The notes below the pieces were generated by a model. That model had not been told where the DNA came from. It made no database searches and saw nothing but the letters and a program-made list of their open reading frames with translations. From a virus, in IMG/VR virus record IMGVR_UViG_3300011116_000065, positions 1 through 24,672 of that record: a stretch of 24,672 bases of DNA. One strand, given 5' to 3'. Below, piece by piece: positions 8,656 through 15,240 of the stretch; position 1 is the first letter of the stretch, and each line of letters starts with the position of its first letter. The translations under genes were made by a program, and so were the position numbers.

Positions 8656-9122
8656 TTCATGCCCCTTACTTGGTTGTACTGCTCGATGCAGGTGTTGAGT
8701 TTGCGGATGGCTGCGTCACCTTCGGCTGCGATGGCGATAAGAGTTTCAGCAGCTTGTCGGTCAAGTTCGGCTGATGCGGCTCCGCTGTCACTTCCGCTGG
8801 CAGGGGCGGAGGGTTCGGACACTGATACGGGGCAGTTGGCTTTGACAGGAATGCGCAGCTTGAGACTGCCATCGGCAAGATCAGTACGCAGCTTAGTCTC
8901 TTTAATCCGTGCAACATCGTTGGCTTTCCTCAAAGTCTGGGCGTAGGTTTGTGCCACCTGCGCCATGCGCTGTTCTGTCTCCCGTGCCTTCTCATTCAAG
9001 GCGGCAATCTCTAATTGCTGACGGGTGTATTCTGCATCTTTTCCTTGCCAATATCCAGTGCCAAAGCTCGCCAAAACAGCCAAGATGACACCAAGAATGA
9101 CGTAGGGGTTAAGGATGCTCAT
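8652..9122 (-). CDS. Rz: Rz-like i-spanin
   Basis: A 156-residue protein with one N-terminal membrane segment (residues 7-24, VILGVILAVLASFGTGYW), then a charged, probably coiled-coil stretch (28-80) with AALNEKARETEQRMAQVAQT. This is the i-spanin layout: inner-membrane anchor plus periplasmic helix. A Ser/Ala/Pro-rich linker and a second helix follow, with Cys in KANCPVS and LNTC that could form disulfides. It overlaps the holin candidate by 4 nt (ATGA) and contains a complete second gene in another frame (8666-8917). Spanins fuse inner and outer membranes at the end of lysis, which implies a Gram-negative host. Confidence 0.85.
   Translation of the reverse strand: MSILNPYVILGVILAVLASFGTGYWQGKDAEYTRQQLEIAALNEKARETEQRMAQVAQTYAQTLRKANDVARIKETKLRTDLADGSLKLRIPVKANCPVSVSEPSAPASGSDSGAASAELDRQAAETLIAIAAEGDAAIRKLNTCIEQYNQVRGMK
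8666..8917 (-). CDS. Rz1: Rz1-like o-spanin lipoprotein, embedded in Rz
   Basis: An 83-residue frame lying wholly inside the Rz gene. It starts with ATG after an AGGA-type SD about 9 nt away. The N-terminus is a lipoprotein signal: basic MLHGLKR, hydrophobic LSCVLILPMA, then lipobox V-S-S-C with C21 as the lipidated residue. The mature part opens with the Pro-rich CPNPPPLPAEVT typical of Rz1 and continues as a short polar chain. An outer-membrane lipoprotein partner of the i-spanin is the expected role. Although it is nested in another frame, the signal peptide, lipobox, Pro-rich region and position agree, so I regard it as a real gene. Confidence 0.85.
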   Translation of the reverse strand: MLHGLKRLSCVLILPMAVSSCAFLSKPTAPYQCPNPPPLPAEVTAEPHQPNLTDKLLKLLSPSQPKVTQPSANSTPASSSTTK

Positions 9123-9445
9123 TCGCCGGTCTTTCCACGGACGTAGGCTTGTGCTGCCATGAACGCCACCACAATCGTTCCCATTGCTGCGCAGTAGGTG
9201 GTGACCAAGCCATTCAGGGCGTTGACTTTGTCCAGCGCCACCAGTTCAGAAGCCAAGTACGCAATAAGCGCAGGGGGAGCAACCAGTGCCGCCCAAGCCA
9301 TGATGCGCTGCTGGTCAGCCATCTTGTCCATGTTCTCAATCTGCATCATCCGTTCGGAGCGAGCCAACTCCGTATCCGTCACCACACCGTCATGGTCGGT
9401 GTCAAATTGGTTGTAGCTTGAGTCTTTTTCCAGTTGCTTACTCAT
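9119..9445 (-). CDS. EF-hand holin-like membrane protein
   Basis: I chose ATG at 9445 (108 residues): it has GGAG 8 nt upstream and overlaps the previous stop as ATGAGTAA. Residues 15-26 (DTDHDGVVTDTE) match a canonical 12-residue EF-hand loop, with D15, D17, D19, G20, hydrophobic V22 and E26. A charged helix follows, then two membrane segments (about 49-70 and 79-101) and a basic end. Two TM segments just upstream of Rz, Rz1 and endolysin are what a holin would look like. EF-hand loops also occur in similar small phage membrane proteins I have seen. Holin function and calcium binding are both inferred. Confidence 0.65.
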   Translation of the reverse strand: MSKQLEKDSSYNQFDTDHDGVVTDTELARSERMMQIENMDKMADQQRIMAWAALVAPPALIAYLASELVALDKVNALNGLVTTYCAAMGTIVVAFMAAQAYVRGKTGE

Positions 9446-9656
9446 GTTTCTTTCTCCGGTCAAAAATGGGGTTGTCCGTGAATTCTTTTGGACTGTCCCG
9501 ATTCTTCCTCTCAATTTCCCGTCGTAGTTTCTCTACCTTTTCAATCTGCGCCTTGCTCTCATGCTTGGTCTCCAGTATGTCCAAATACAGAAACGCCAGC
9601 AAGGGCAACATCAGCGCAACCAGCACCACCGCCACAATCCAACCCAGCATCCCCAT
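9438..9656 (-). CDS. Small membrane-anchored coiled-coil protein
   Basis: I start this gene at ATG 9656, giving 72 residues: one membrane segment (5-26, GWIVAVVLVALMLPLLAFLY) and a charged helix with LETKHESKAQIEKVEKLRRE. That ATG overlaps the upstream TGA (TGATG) and has a strong GAGGAG 6 nt before it. The frame is open further upstream to an ATG at 9779, which would add a basic Pro-rich stretch and a 124-nt overlap with the previous gene. I think that extension is a shadow, but it cannot be excluded. The topology resembles lysis or membrane-remodelling accessories; no family is assigned. Confidence 0.65.
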   Translation of the reverse strand: MGMLGWIVAVVLVALMLPLLAFLYLDILETKHESKAQIEKVEKLRREIERKNRDSPKEFTDNPIFDRRKKHE

Positions 9657-10354
9657 CAAACGCTCCTCAGTTGTTTCAACCACAGGAACCACGTCCACAG
9701 GTATGCGATAAGGATCAAGGTTAGGACGGCTGCTCCTGCTCGCAGGTTTTGGCTTCTTTCCCTTTGGTGTCGTTGCCATCTCAGTCTTCGCTCCCGCTGT
9801 TCTTGGGCCAGCCTTGCGGCTTCTTGTTCAGCGGCGATGATGTCCCGCATCTCAAACACCTTGGAATACAGCGCCCCCATCTCTGGTGGACTCTGATAAA
9901 CCATCGTCTCCCTGATCGTCTTCTCCAGCTCCGCCATCTGATCCATTGCCATCACCCGCTTCAATGCGGCTTCCATCTGGTTTTGGTCAGGTTCGTAGAC
10001 GTTTCTGGACTTTTCTTCTTCCTCCCGAATGTGTGCGGCTAACTGCTCTTGAATCCTGAAGAACTCGGTGAGTTGCTTGACAACATCAACCATGACTTGG
10101 GTTTCGTCAACGGCAACGAACTTCTCTTTCTTTTTCGCCACAGGCTTCGACGCTGGTCGAGGTTTAGGCTTCGCGCCAAAGAAAGCAGAAATCTTTCCCC
10201 AAAATCCATAGATTTCTTTACCGACCCCGATGGCCTCATCAACCGTGGCTTTGACCTCCATGAAAGAAATCTTCGCCTGCTTGTATAGCTCACAACCTTC
10301 TTTGATTGCGGCGACACAAGCATTGGCGGCGAAGAGAAGGCTGATTGGGTCAAT
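9656..10354 (-). CDS. Conserved TM/coiled-coil protein with probable ATT start
   Basis: The frame runs upstream of the first ATG (10261) to a TAA at 10358-10360. The added residues read (M)DPISLLFAANACVAAIKEGC and onward, a conserved phage N-terminus. No ATG, GTG or TTG lies in frame before it, but an ATT at 10352-10354 stands 6 nt after GGGG, exactly where DPIS needs a start. The 232-residue product has an N-terminal amphipathic region, a Lys-rich patch (KPKPRPASKPVAKKKEK), long charged helices with AAEQEAARLAQEQRERR, and a membrane segment near the end (about 206-224, AVLTLILIAYLWTWFLW). It sits between the tail fibres and the lysis genes. Function unknown. If ATT is not used, ATG 10261 gives 201 residues. 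Confidence 0.65.
   Translation of the reverse strand: MDPISLLFAANACVAAIKEGCELYKQAKISFMEVKATVDEAIGVGKEIYGFWGKISAFFGAKPKPRPASKPVAKKKEKFVAVDETQVMVDVVKQLTEFFRIQEQLAAHIREEEEKSRNVYEPDQNQMEAALKRVMAMDQMAELEKTIRETMVYQSPPEMGALYSKVFEMRDIIAAEQEAARLAQEQRERRLRWQRHQRERSQNLRAGAAVLTLILIAYLWTWFLWLKQLRSV
9663..9668 (-). promoter_or_regulatory. SD GAGGAG that decides the 9656 start
   Basis: GAGGAG lies 6 nt before ATG 9656. With the TGATG overlap it favours the short form of the membrane/coiled-coil gene over the upstream ATG at 9779. Confidence 0.6.
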
Positions 10355-10365
10355 GTTTTACCCCG

Positions 10366-10770
10366 TTAAGTCTTCAAGTTTCTGAGTTGGTCAGTTGTTG
10401 TGCATGAATCTGCCAACTTGGTGATGTCACGCAGTCTTTGCTTTTCAGCCACGATTGCTGTGGTGTCTGCGCCTGTTTCCAATGCTCTTTGAAACGCAAC
10501 ATCTTGTGCCGCTAACAAAGGCTCTCGTTCCATCCGCAGACGCTTCTTTGTTATGTCTTTGGCTTTGGATAGGTTGACTGACACCACGCCATCTTGCAGT
10601 TCCCATGCGTCAAAGAAGTCATTCTCAGCGTTTGGCAGACTGTCCATGTCAACAATGATGGAATGCTCTGGTGTGTCTTTTTCTTTGGTTGCTTGAATGT
10701 CTAATTCGCCAGTAGGCACACAGACAGAAACACATCCAAATTCATTTGTAAAAATAATTGCTTGTGTCAT
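10366..10770 (-). CDS. Tail-fibre assembly/chaperone-like protein
   Basis: A 134-residue protein with AAAGGA 6 nt before the ATG. The N-terminal half is mixed beta and acidic (HSIIVDMDSLPNAENDFFDA, then WELQDGVVSVNLSKAKDI). The C-terminal half is helical and charged (KKRLRMEREPLLAAQDVAFQ, RALETGADTTAIVAEKQRLR). This two-part plan, acidic N-terminus plus helical C-terminus directly after fibre genes, is common among phage tail-fibre assembly proteins and tail chaperones. I recognise the family as a conserved phage one without a solid name. Its immediate upstream neighbour is the fibre protein at 10780-11298, a plausible client. Confidence 0.65.
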   Translation of the reverse strand: MTQAIIFTNEFGCVSVCVPTGELDIQATKEKDTPEHSIIVDMDSLPNAENDFFDAWELQDGVVSVNLSKAKDITKKRLRMEREPLLAAQDVAFQRALETGADTTAIVAEKQRLRDITKLADSCTTTDQLRNLKT

Positions 10771-10779
10771 GTTTGTCCT

Positions 10780-11298
10780 TTAGCGGAATACAGAAACATT
10801 TACAAATGTTTCATCAATAAAAGCCCTGCCTGTATTAGCTGCTGCTTGAGCAGTAAATGTTTGAACCAGTAAAGTTGTTGTTGTATAAGTGCTTGCTATA
10901 GCATCCGTGATATTTAGAGCAGTACTACTTGCGTCTCCTGCTGTTACTTGTGCGCAATAATTTGCATCTGTCATTGCAGTTGTAAAATTAACTGTATAAC
11001 TTCCTGTACTATTAAAAGTAACAGAACTAACATTAAAAGAAGCATTGATTGCCCTTGTTGCCGTTCCTTTGTAATTTACCCACGCACGACACAGCGTTCC
11101 AATTTCAGTGCCAGCGCTGTCTTGAAATACAGTTGGCGTTGCGCTTGCCGCAGATTTGATTGTTGCGATTGTGGGTGTAGTCAGTGTCTTATTTGTCAGC
11201 GTCTGAGTATCAGTTGTACCGACACCTGCGCCAGCAGTATTAGCCAGCCCGCCTGCTGGGTACGTTACACCGGCTGTTCCACTAATTGATGTTGGCAT
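10780..11298 (-). CDS. Short tail-fibre protein
   Basis: The start is ATG 11298 with AAGGAG about 7 nt upstream; the frame is open further but that part overlaps the preceding gene. The protein has 172 residues. The N-terminus PTSISGTAGVTYPAGG and TQTLTNKTLTTPTI are typical fibre-shaft sequences. The distal domain (SAGTEIGTLCRAWVNYKGT, ASFNVSSVTFNSTGSYTVNF, TAMTDANYCA) is a beta-rich module I know from the ends of phage fibre proteins. It is probably a short, trimeric adhesin or a fibre tip. The SD contains the TAA of a 10-codon remnant reading frame (11310-11342). Confidence 0.72.
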   Translation of the reverse strand: MPTSISGTAGVTYPAGGLANTAGAGVGTTDTQTLTNKTLTTPTIATIKSAASATPTVFQDSAGTEIGTLCRAWVNYKGTATRAINASFNVSSVTFNSTGSYTVNFTTAMTDANYCAQVTAGDASSTALNITDAIASTYTTTTLLVQTFTAQAAANTGRAFIDETFVNVSVFR

Positions 11299-11305
11299 GT
11301 TTATG

Positions 11306-11312
11306 CTCCTTA
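11306..11312 (-). promoter_or_regulatory. SD TAAGGAG shared with the remnant stop codon
   Basis: TAAGGAG lies 7 nt before ATG 11298, and its TAA ends the short frame 11310-11342. This is the same stop-plus-SD arrangement seen at genuine gene junctions elsewhere in the window. Confidence 0.55.
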
Positions 11313-11342
11313 TTCGTAGAGGATGTTGATTGTTATGGTCAT
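11310..11342 (-). pseudogene. Vestigial C-terminus of a fibre paralogue (MTITINILYE)
   Basis: Between the 801-nt fibre gene and the next one lies a 10-residue frame whose ATG overlaps the upstream stop (ATGA) and whose TAA lies in the next SD. Its end, INILYE, matches the C-termini of the two paralogues at 12339-12866 (VNIMYEG) and 12870-13457 (INILYEG). The simplest reading is the leftover 3' end of a third paralogue replaced by the 11339-12139 gene. It could instead be a translated coupling leader, or chance. Confidence 0.5.
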
Positions 11343-12139
11343 TGTGCAATTTCCATCAAAGTAATTGAGCAAAGAGTGCTAACCATGTCTGTGGTGTCAG
11401 TATTTGATGGCGATCTATTTATATAAGTAGTACCATTTGTAGAAGTTTGAATTTTGTAAGTTGTTGCAGAAGTTGTTGCTGGAGAATCTAAAAATTCACC
11501 AGAAGTTGTCCAATAAGGATTGGCATCCGAAAATTGACCTCGAACAGCACTATGTCCTTTAATTCTGTTTGTGCCTTGTGCGCCATTTCCAACTGCTGTT
11601 GAATTTCTTACTATTTGAAACGCATGATATGTTGTTCCTCCAGCAGTAGACCCATTGATTCTGTATTGAATCAGTATTTTGCTGGTAGAAAATGTTGGTG
11701 TTATTGATGCAGACAAACCAGTTATATCAGCATAAGTTGCACCTGTTATTGTTAATTGGGAATCTGTAGTAGCTTGTACAACCTGCAACACAGTACCTGC
11801 TGTTGCGTAGTTTGTCATTGGATACCAAGTTGTATTTGACAAACGATAAACAAATGTCACAGCAGAACCCGCACCAAAAGAAGTTGGTGGGCGCACAATA
11901 CTCTGCCCAGTGTTGGCGTTCACAGTCAGTGCTGTGATTGTCTTGGTTGAACTGAATGTGATGGTCATTCCATCCACAGGTGATGCTGGCATTGTGATTG
12001 TGCCGGTAGCCAGCGTACCAGCAGGGTTCATCACCAGTACGTTTACACCAGCGGCAAATGTGTAGGAGAACCCCGTTGTTGGGGTTTGGAAGTCGTACTG
12101 CTGAAGCAGTCCGTTGGTTCCGTCAAGTTTGGCTGTCAT
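11339..12139 (-). CDS. Tail fibre / receptor-binding-like protein, 266 aa
   Basis: ATG 12139 has GGAG 6 nt upstream and overlaps the end of the preceding gene by 17 nt. Residues 1-120 are a beta-rich shaft (TITMPASPVDGMTITFSST, then NTGQSIVRPPTSFGAGSAVT). From about residue 116 comes VLQVVQATTDSQLTITGATY, then GLSASITPTFSTSKILIQYR and TTYINRSP, ending in ITLMEIAQ. That C-terminal domain is widespread at the tips of phage fibres and pseudo-tailspikes, so a host-binding role is likely. Complete and of normal length. A small paralogue remnant follows in another frame. Confidence 0.75.
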   Translation of the reverse strand: MTAKLDGTNGLLQQYDFQTPTTGFSYTFAAGVNVLVMNPAGTLATGTITMPASPVDGMTITFSSTKTITALTVNANTGQSIVRPPTSFGAGSAVTFVYRLSNTTWYPMTNYATAGTVLQVVQATTDSQLTITGATYADITGLSASITPTFSTSKILIQYRINGSTAGGTTYHAFQIVRNSTAVGNGAQGTNRIKGHSAVRGQFSDANPYWTTSGEFLDSPATTSATTYKIQTSTNGTTYINRSPSNTDTTDMVSTLCSITLMEIAQ

Positions 12140-12335
12140 TGGTTACTCCTTGTTCGGGCGCTGGTTGTGCCGCCTGTGCTTCAGCCAAAGCCTGTGCTTC
12201 AGCAAGTGCCTTAGCTTCTGCCTCAGCCGCTGCTTGTGCCGCTACTGCTGCGTCATGGATTGCTTGTTCTTCAGGTGTGTATTGAACGATTGTGGTTACG
12301 CCTGTTTCACAATTGACTACGATTCTGTGTGTCAT
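12123..12335 (-). CDS. Small Ala-rich coiled-coil protein
   Basis: A 70-residue protein with AAGGA about 6 nt before the ATG. The N-terminus THRIVVNCETGVTTIVQYTPEE is a recurring opening of small phage proteins found next to tail fibres (nucleus NCETG, then a strand, then T-x-E-E). Residues 25-60 are almost entirely Ala, Glu and Gln with the near-repeat AEAQALAEAQA, so a single long helix or coiled coil is expected. It sits between fibre genes and overlaps the next by 17 nt. A fibre chaperone or tail assembly helper is possible; no certain function. Confidence 0.6.
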   Translation of the reverse strand: MTHRIVVNCETGVTTIVQYTPEEQAIHDAAVAAQAAAEAEAKALAEAQALAEAQAAQPAPEQGVTNDSQT

Positions 12336-12338
12336 TTC

Positions 12339-12866
12339 TTATCCTTCATACATGATGTTTACTGTGCCAGCGTCAAAGGTATCAGTGCCGTTAACTGTGG
12401 TGAGACGAATAGCAGTTAGAGGCGCGGCAAGAGCAATAGAGCTTCCACTTAAACAACCTGATGCATTACCATCAAATATAGTTGCTGAAGCCACCCAAGT
12501 GTTGCCTGTGATATTTGCGATAGTCATTGTTCCGTAAAGAGTCCTTGCACTAGCACCTGCGCCAGACGCAATAACAGGTATTCCCGTTGTTACGTTAGTA
12601 TTTGTTGTGTTTGCAAACCAACCCCCGCCAAGATACCCAGATGTTGTGTAACTTGTTGACCCAGTTCCTAATTGAACTTGAATAATTGAAGATAAATTTA
12701 CACTTACACCATTAAACATAACGGTGATCCGCTTCACCCAACTGGGGATGCCAGTAAAGTCAATGCTTGTACCTGATGTAGAGGCAACCGCAGTGCCAGA
12801 GGTAATCCCCAGCACCGCACCTGAGTTGATTGTTACGCTTGCTGAACCGTCGATCGTGGTACTCAT
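12339..12866 (-). CDS. Beta-rich tail-fibre protein, paralogue B
   Basis: A 175-residue protein starting 3 nt after its upstream paralogue, with GAGGG 8 nt before the ATG. It shares with the 12870-13457 product the core GTAVASTSGTSIDFTGIP, then WVKRITVMFNGVS, the QLG and TSGYLGG segments, and the end NGTDTFDAGTVNIMYEG. Between these the two diverge strongly, as expected for diversified adhesin loops. The family is common in tail-fibre regions of uncultured phages. It is probably a head- or tail-borne beta-sandwich adhesin; the exact location in the particle is unknown. Confidence 0.7.
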   Translation of the reverse strand: MSTTIDGSASVTINSGAVLGITSGTAVASTSGTSIDFTGIPSWVKRITVMFNGVSVNLSSIIQVQLGTGSTSYTTSGYLGGGWFANTTNTNVTTGIPVIASGAGASARTLYGTMTIANITGNTWVASATIFDGNASGCLSGSSIALAAPLTAIRLTTVNGTDTFDAGTVNIMYEG

Positions 12867-12869
12867 TGC

Positions 12870-13457
12870 TTAACCCTCGTAAAGAATATTGATTGAACCA
12901 GCATCGAAGGTGTCAGTGCCGTTGGTGGTTGTGATACGGATTCGGTCAAGAGTGTCAGAAAGCGTTTTAGCTCCTGAAGAAACACCCATGTAAATACCGC
13001 CAGATTCATTTCCATACATAGTAGAACTTAGAACCCATTGGTTAGAACCAAGCAGGGTAAGAACAGCTTGTGTTGTATTTACTTGAACAGCCGCACCTGT
13101 TCTATTTAAAAGCATTGCAGATGAAGCCCATGCAGTTTGCGTTCCGTTTTGCAAGCACCCGCCAGCATACCCGCTTGTCTCAATACCACCAGAATCACCA
13201 AGTTGCAAAATTAATGTGGAAGTTCCATTTGTCGAAACACCACTAAGCATCACTGTGATTTTCTTCACCCACGCAGGTATACCAGTGAAATCAATAGATG
13301 TCCCACTGGTAGACGAAACAGCAGTACCTAGCGTAATCCTCTGCATCTGCGCCCGAGACGCATTGCTGTCAGTCCCATAGAACTGTCCGTTGTATTCAAG
13401 GTTTCCTGTGGCTGGTGTACCAATCAGCGTGTCAGAAGTTAAAACAAGTATTGACAT
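12870..13457 (-). CDS. Beta-rich tail-fibre protein, paralogue A
   Basis: I start at ATG 13457 (195 residues): it has AAGG about 8 nt upstream, and the reading before it is a shadow of the previous gene. The N-terminus MSILVLTSDTLIGTPATG, then LEYNGQFYGTDSNASRAQMQ, is a fibre-type anchor that the downstream paralogue lacks. The rest is the shared fold GTAVSSTSGTSIDFTGIP, WVKKITVMLSGVS, LQLGDSGGIETSGYAGG and TFDAGSINILYEG. So this copy has an anchor plus the domain, and the next gene has the domain almost alone. That suggests tandem duplication followed by loss of the anchor. Confidence 0.72.
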   Translation of the reverse strand: MSILVLTSDTLIGTPATGNLEYNGQFYGTDSNASRAQMQRITLGTAVSSTSGTSIDFTGIPAWVKKITVMLSGVSTNGTSTLILQLGDSGGIETSGYAGGCLQNGTQTAWASSAMLLNRTGAAVQVNTTQAVLTLLGSNQWVLSSTMYGNESGGIYMGVSSGAKTLSDTLDRIRITTTNGTDTFDAGSINILYEG

Positions 13458-13459
13458 GG

Positions 13460-13723
13460 TTAAGCCTTTGGATATTTGTCTTTGACTGCTTGAATTGCGG
13501 CTTTCCATGCATCCATGCCGCCATGAAACAACAAGTCAAACTGGTCTGCAAATGATGGGTATTCAGCCGCACGAAGTTCTTTGTATGTCGGTGCTGGTGG
13601 TTGTGGGCGCAGTGCTTCTGCTTCCTCATCAGTGATGGGTGTGCAATTTGGCAACCATTTAGCTGGGTCATCGCCTTCGTCAAGCCAATACAGTTTGTTT
13701 TCTGAGTCTTTGAAATGTGGCAT
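13460..13723 (-). CDS. Tail-fibre assembly-like protein, 87 aa
   Basis: The ATG follows TAAGGA, which contains the upstream stop. The N-terminus PHFKDSENKLYWLDEGDDP, then WLPNCTPITDEEAEALRP, and the C-terminus ELRAAEYPSFADQFDLLFHG and DAWKAAIQAVKDKYPK, are a familiar pairing. The last part (YPS..DQ.D...HGG...W...I..VK..YPK) is conserved in small proteins encoded beside tail fibres in many phages. It probably acts in fibre folding or attachment. Soluble, no membrane segment. The start codon and both conserved ends are present, so the gene is intact. Confidence 0.65.
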   Translation of the reverse strand: MPHFKDSENKLYWLDEGDDPAKWLPNCTPITDEEAEALRPQPPAPTYKELRAAEYPSFADQFDLLFHGGMDAWKAAIQAVKDKYPKA

Positions 13724-13732
13724 TGTTTTTCC

Positions 13733-14095
13733 TTAACGCAATTCTCGCCATGCTTGAATAGAAGCATTTGTACATGAATATGTTGAACCAGCAGGAACAA
13801 TAAATGTCATCGGCACTTGTGTGGTGCTTGTTGATGGAACTACAGTTACAGCATCTACAACAAATGATGCTGTGCCACCACCAATAGTTATTGCAACAAA
13901 AATTGGTTTTCCTGTGCTATTTGTATATGTAGTCCCAGAAACTCGTGTTACGGTTTGCCAAGTCTGCCCACTTGTACCAAGCATTGAAAGCTCTCCTGTC
14001 GCCACAGGCAAAGTAGCTGTATTTGTTCCAGCAACAGCAGGGGCGGCAAGTGTGACTTGTCCCGACGTGTCTCCTGTTAAAACAAGTGATGCCAT
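13733..14095 (-). CDS. Short tail-fibre protein, 120 aa
   Basis: ATG 14095 has AAAGGA 7 nt upstream. The N-terminus ASLVLTGDTSGQVTLAAPAV then AGTNTATLPVATGELSM is the classic tail-fibre opening and resembles the start of the next-upstream gene. The distal half (TWQTVTRVSGTTYTNSTGKP, IFVAITIGGG, IVPAGSTYSC, IQAWRELR) matches a beta domain found at the ends of phage fibres. The short length suggests a stub or adaptor fibre. No truncation is visible. Confidence 0.72.
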   Translation of the reverse strand: MASLVLTGDTSGQVTLAAPAVAGTNTATLPVATGELSMLGTSGQTWQTVTRVSGTTYTNSTGKPIFVAITIGGGTASFVVDAVTVVPSTSTTQVPMTFIVPAGSTYSCTNASIQAWRELR

Positions 14096-14104
14096 ATCAA
14101 TCCT

Positions 14105-14398
14105 TTATAAAACAACCCAGCGTGAACCCGCTGGAAGAGTTACCGTTACACCCGCATTGAGTGTGATGGGGCCGGTTGACATGGCACACGATCCCGATGT
14201 CACTGAGTATGTGGTTGTCACGGTCTTGGTGTTTTCGTAAATGGGAACGCCTGTCACCAACGCTGTGTTGGACTGCGCCACAGGGATTGTTCCGCTGATT
14301 GCTGACAGCGTCTGTGTGTAGTTGCTGTTTGTGTTTGGGGATGAGACGGTAATCGTTCCCGACCCGCTCGCATTTCCCGCAATTGATACTTGAGACAT
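14105..14398 (-). CDS. Short mosaic tail-fibre protein, 97 aa
   Basis: ATG 14398 follows TAAGGAG, which holds the stop of the upstream gene. The first 40 residues (SQVSIAGNASGSGTITVSSP and onward) are of the same fibre-anchor type as the neighbour at 13733-14095. The last 43 residues (14108-14236) align without gaps to the C-termini of the two genes before it, ending PITLNAGVTVTLPAGSRWVV. The gene is therefore an anchor joined to a cap with almost nothing between. A very short fibre or a capping subunit is plausible. Confidence 0.7.
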   Translation of the reverse strand: MSQVSIAGNASGSGTITVSSPNTNSNYTQTLSAISGTIPVAQSNTALVTGVPIYENTKTVTTTYSVTSGSCAMSTGPITLNAGVTVTLPAGSRWVVL

Positions 14399-14407
14399 GT
14401 TTTCTCC

Positions 14408-15208
14408 TTAAACCACAGTCCACACAGAACCAGTCGGAACCGTTACTGTGATACCAGAATTGATGGAAACCGGCCCGAACGTACCAGCGTTTTTGTTTGT
14501 GGTGATTGTGTAGCTTGAAGTGACGGTCTGTCCGTTTTGGAAGAATATCTCATCGTTGCCACCGCCTGTTGCTCCGCCGCCACCCCCTGCGACTTTCACA
14601 AAGTCGGCTGAAGTCATGGTTGTCGAAGAGACCGTCTGAGATGTGCTGACAGTGTAAGTTCCTGCCCCGCCTGTGCCAGTCAAGAACTCTGTGACGTATG
14701 TGCCTGCGGTCACGCCTGTACCGGTCAAGAACTGCCCAACCTGAATACCACCCGCAGCAATCGCAGACACCGTCATGGTCGTGCCGGATATGGAGGCTGT
14801 GTATTCCGCAGTTTTGTTGTTCCACACCACCAGCGCAGAACTGTTTGGGCCAATCAGTACGCCAGCAGAGTATGAGCTGGATGTGCCACCACGAATATAA
14901 ATATTGCTGCCGTCTGTGCAGTTGTTGACCACCACGTAGGTTTTGCTCTGCTGTGGGGCGTAGATGTATCTGCTTGTACCCGGTGCGCCTGTGGCAATCA
15001 GTATGGCTGTTCGTGCTTGGTTCTGTTGCCCCGCGCCAGTTGTGGTCAGTGTCCAGTCGCCAGAGGTTACGCTGACTGTAGAGTATTGGGCGATAGCATC
15101 CTCTACCAGTTGAGTCAACTGGGAGTTAACCGTGGAACCCCACGTGTTGGTGAGTTCCCCAGTTACGGGTTGTACAAACCCTAGCAGTGATGTATATGAG
15201 GATGGCAC
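14408..15208 (-). CDS. Tail-fibre protein, 266 aa, GTG start
   Basis: The start is GTG 15208, with AAGGAG 8 nt upstream; no in-frame ATG lies near. The opening [20 protein letters not shown] then [20 protein letters not shown] is a well-conserved phage tail-fibre N-terminus. Residues 60-130 form the usual beta domain ([53 protein letters not shown]). An inserted module (about 136-199) precedes [11 protein letters not shown]. The last 43 residues are the cap shared with the two neighbouring genes. Probably a fibre attached to the short tail. Confidence 0.78.
   Translation of the reverse strand: MPSSYTSLLGFVQPVTGELTNTWGSTVNSQLTQLVEDAIAQYSTVSVTSGDWTLTTTGAGQQNQARTAILIATGAPGTSRYIYAPQQSKTYVVVNNCTDGSNIYIRGGTSSSYSAGVLIGPNSSALVVWNNKTAEYTASISGTTMTVSAIAAGGIQVGQFLTGTGVTAGTYVTEFLTGTGGAGTYTVSTSQTVSSTTMTSADFVKVAGGGGGATGGGNDEIFFQNGQTVTSSYTITTNKNAGTFGPVSINSGITVTVPTGSVWTVV
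14612..14803 (-). other. Inserted beta module within the 266-residue fibre protein
   Basis: Residues about 136-199 read [36 protein letters not shown] and [19 protein letters not shown]. This unit recurs in many unrelated phage structural proteins. Here it separates [11 protein letters not shown] from [11 protein letters not shown], which are contiguous in relatives as I remember them, so it looks like a clean insertion. Confidence 0.55.
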
Positions 15209-15240
15209 GTTTAAACTCCTTCTTGCATTCTATTGGTTTA

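Noticed and set aside
10039-10353. Minus-strand frame of 104 codons starting at a TTG next to the ATT start
   Set aside because: It overlaps the conserved DPIS protein in another frame and yields a Ser/Arg-rich product with no recognisable feature. The TTG could in principle be used, but the conserved N-terminus is in the ATT frame.
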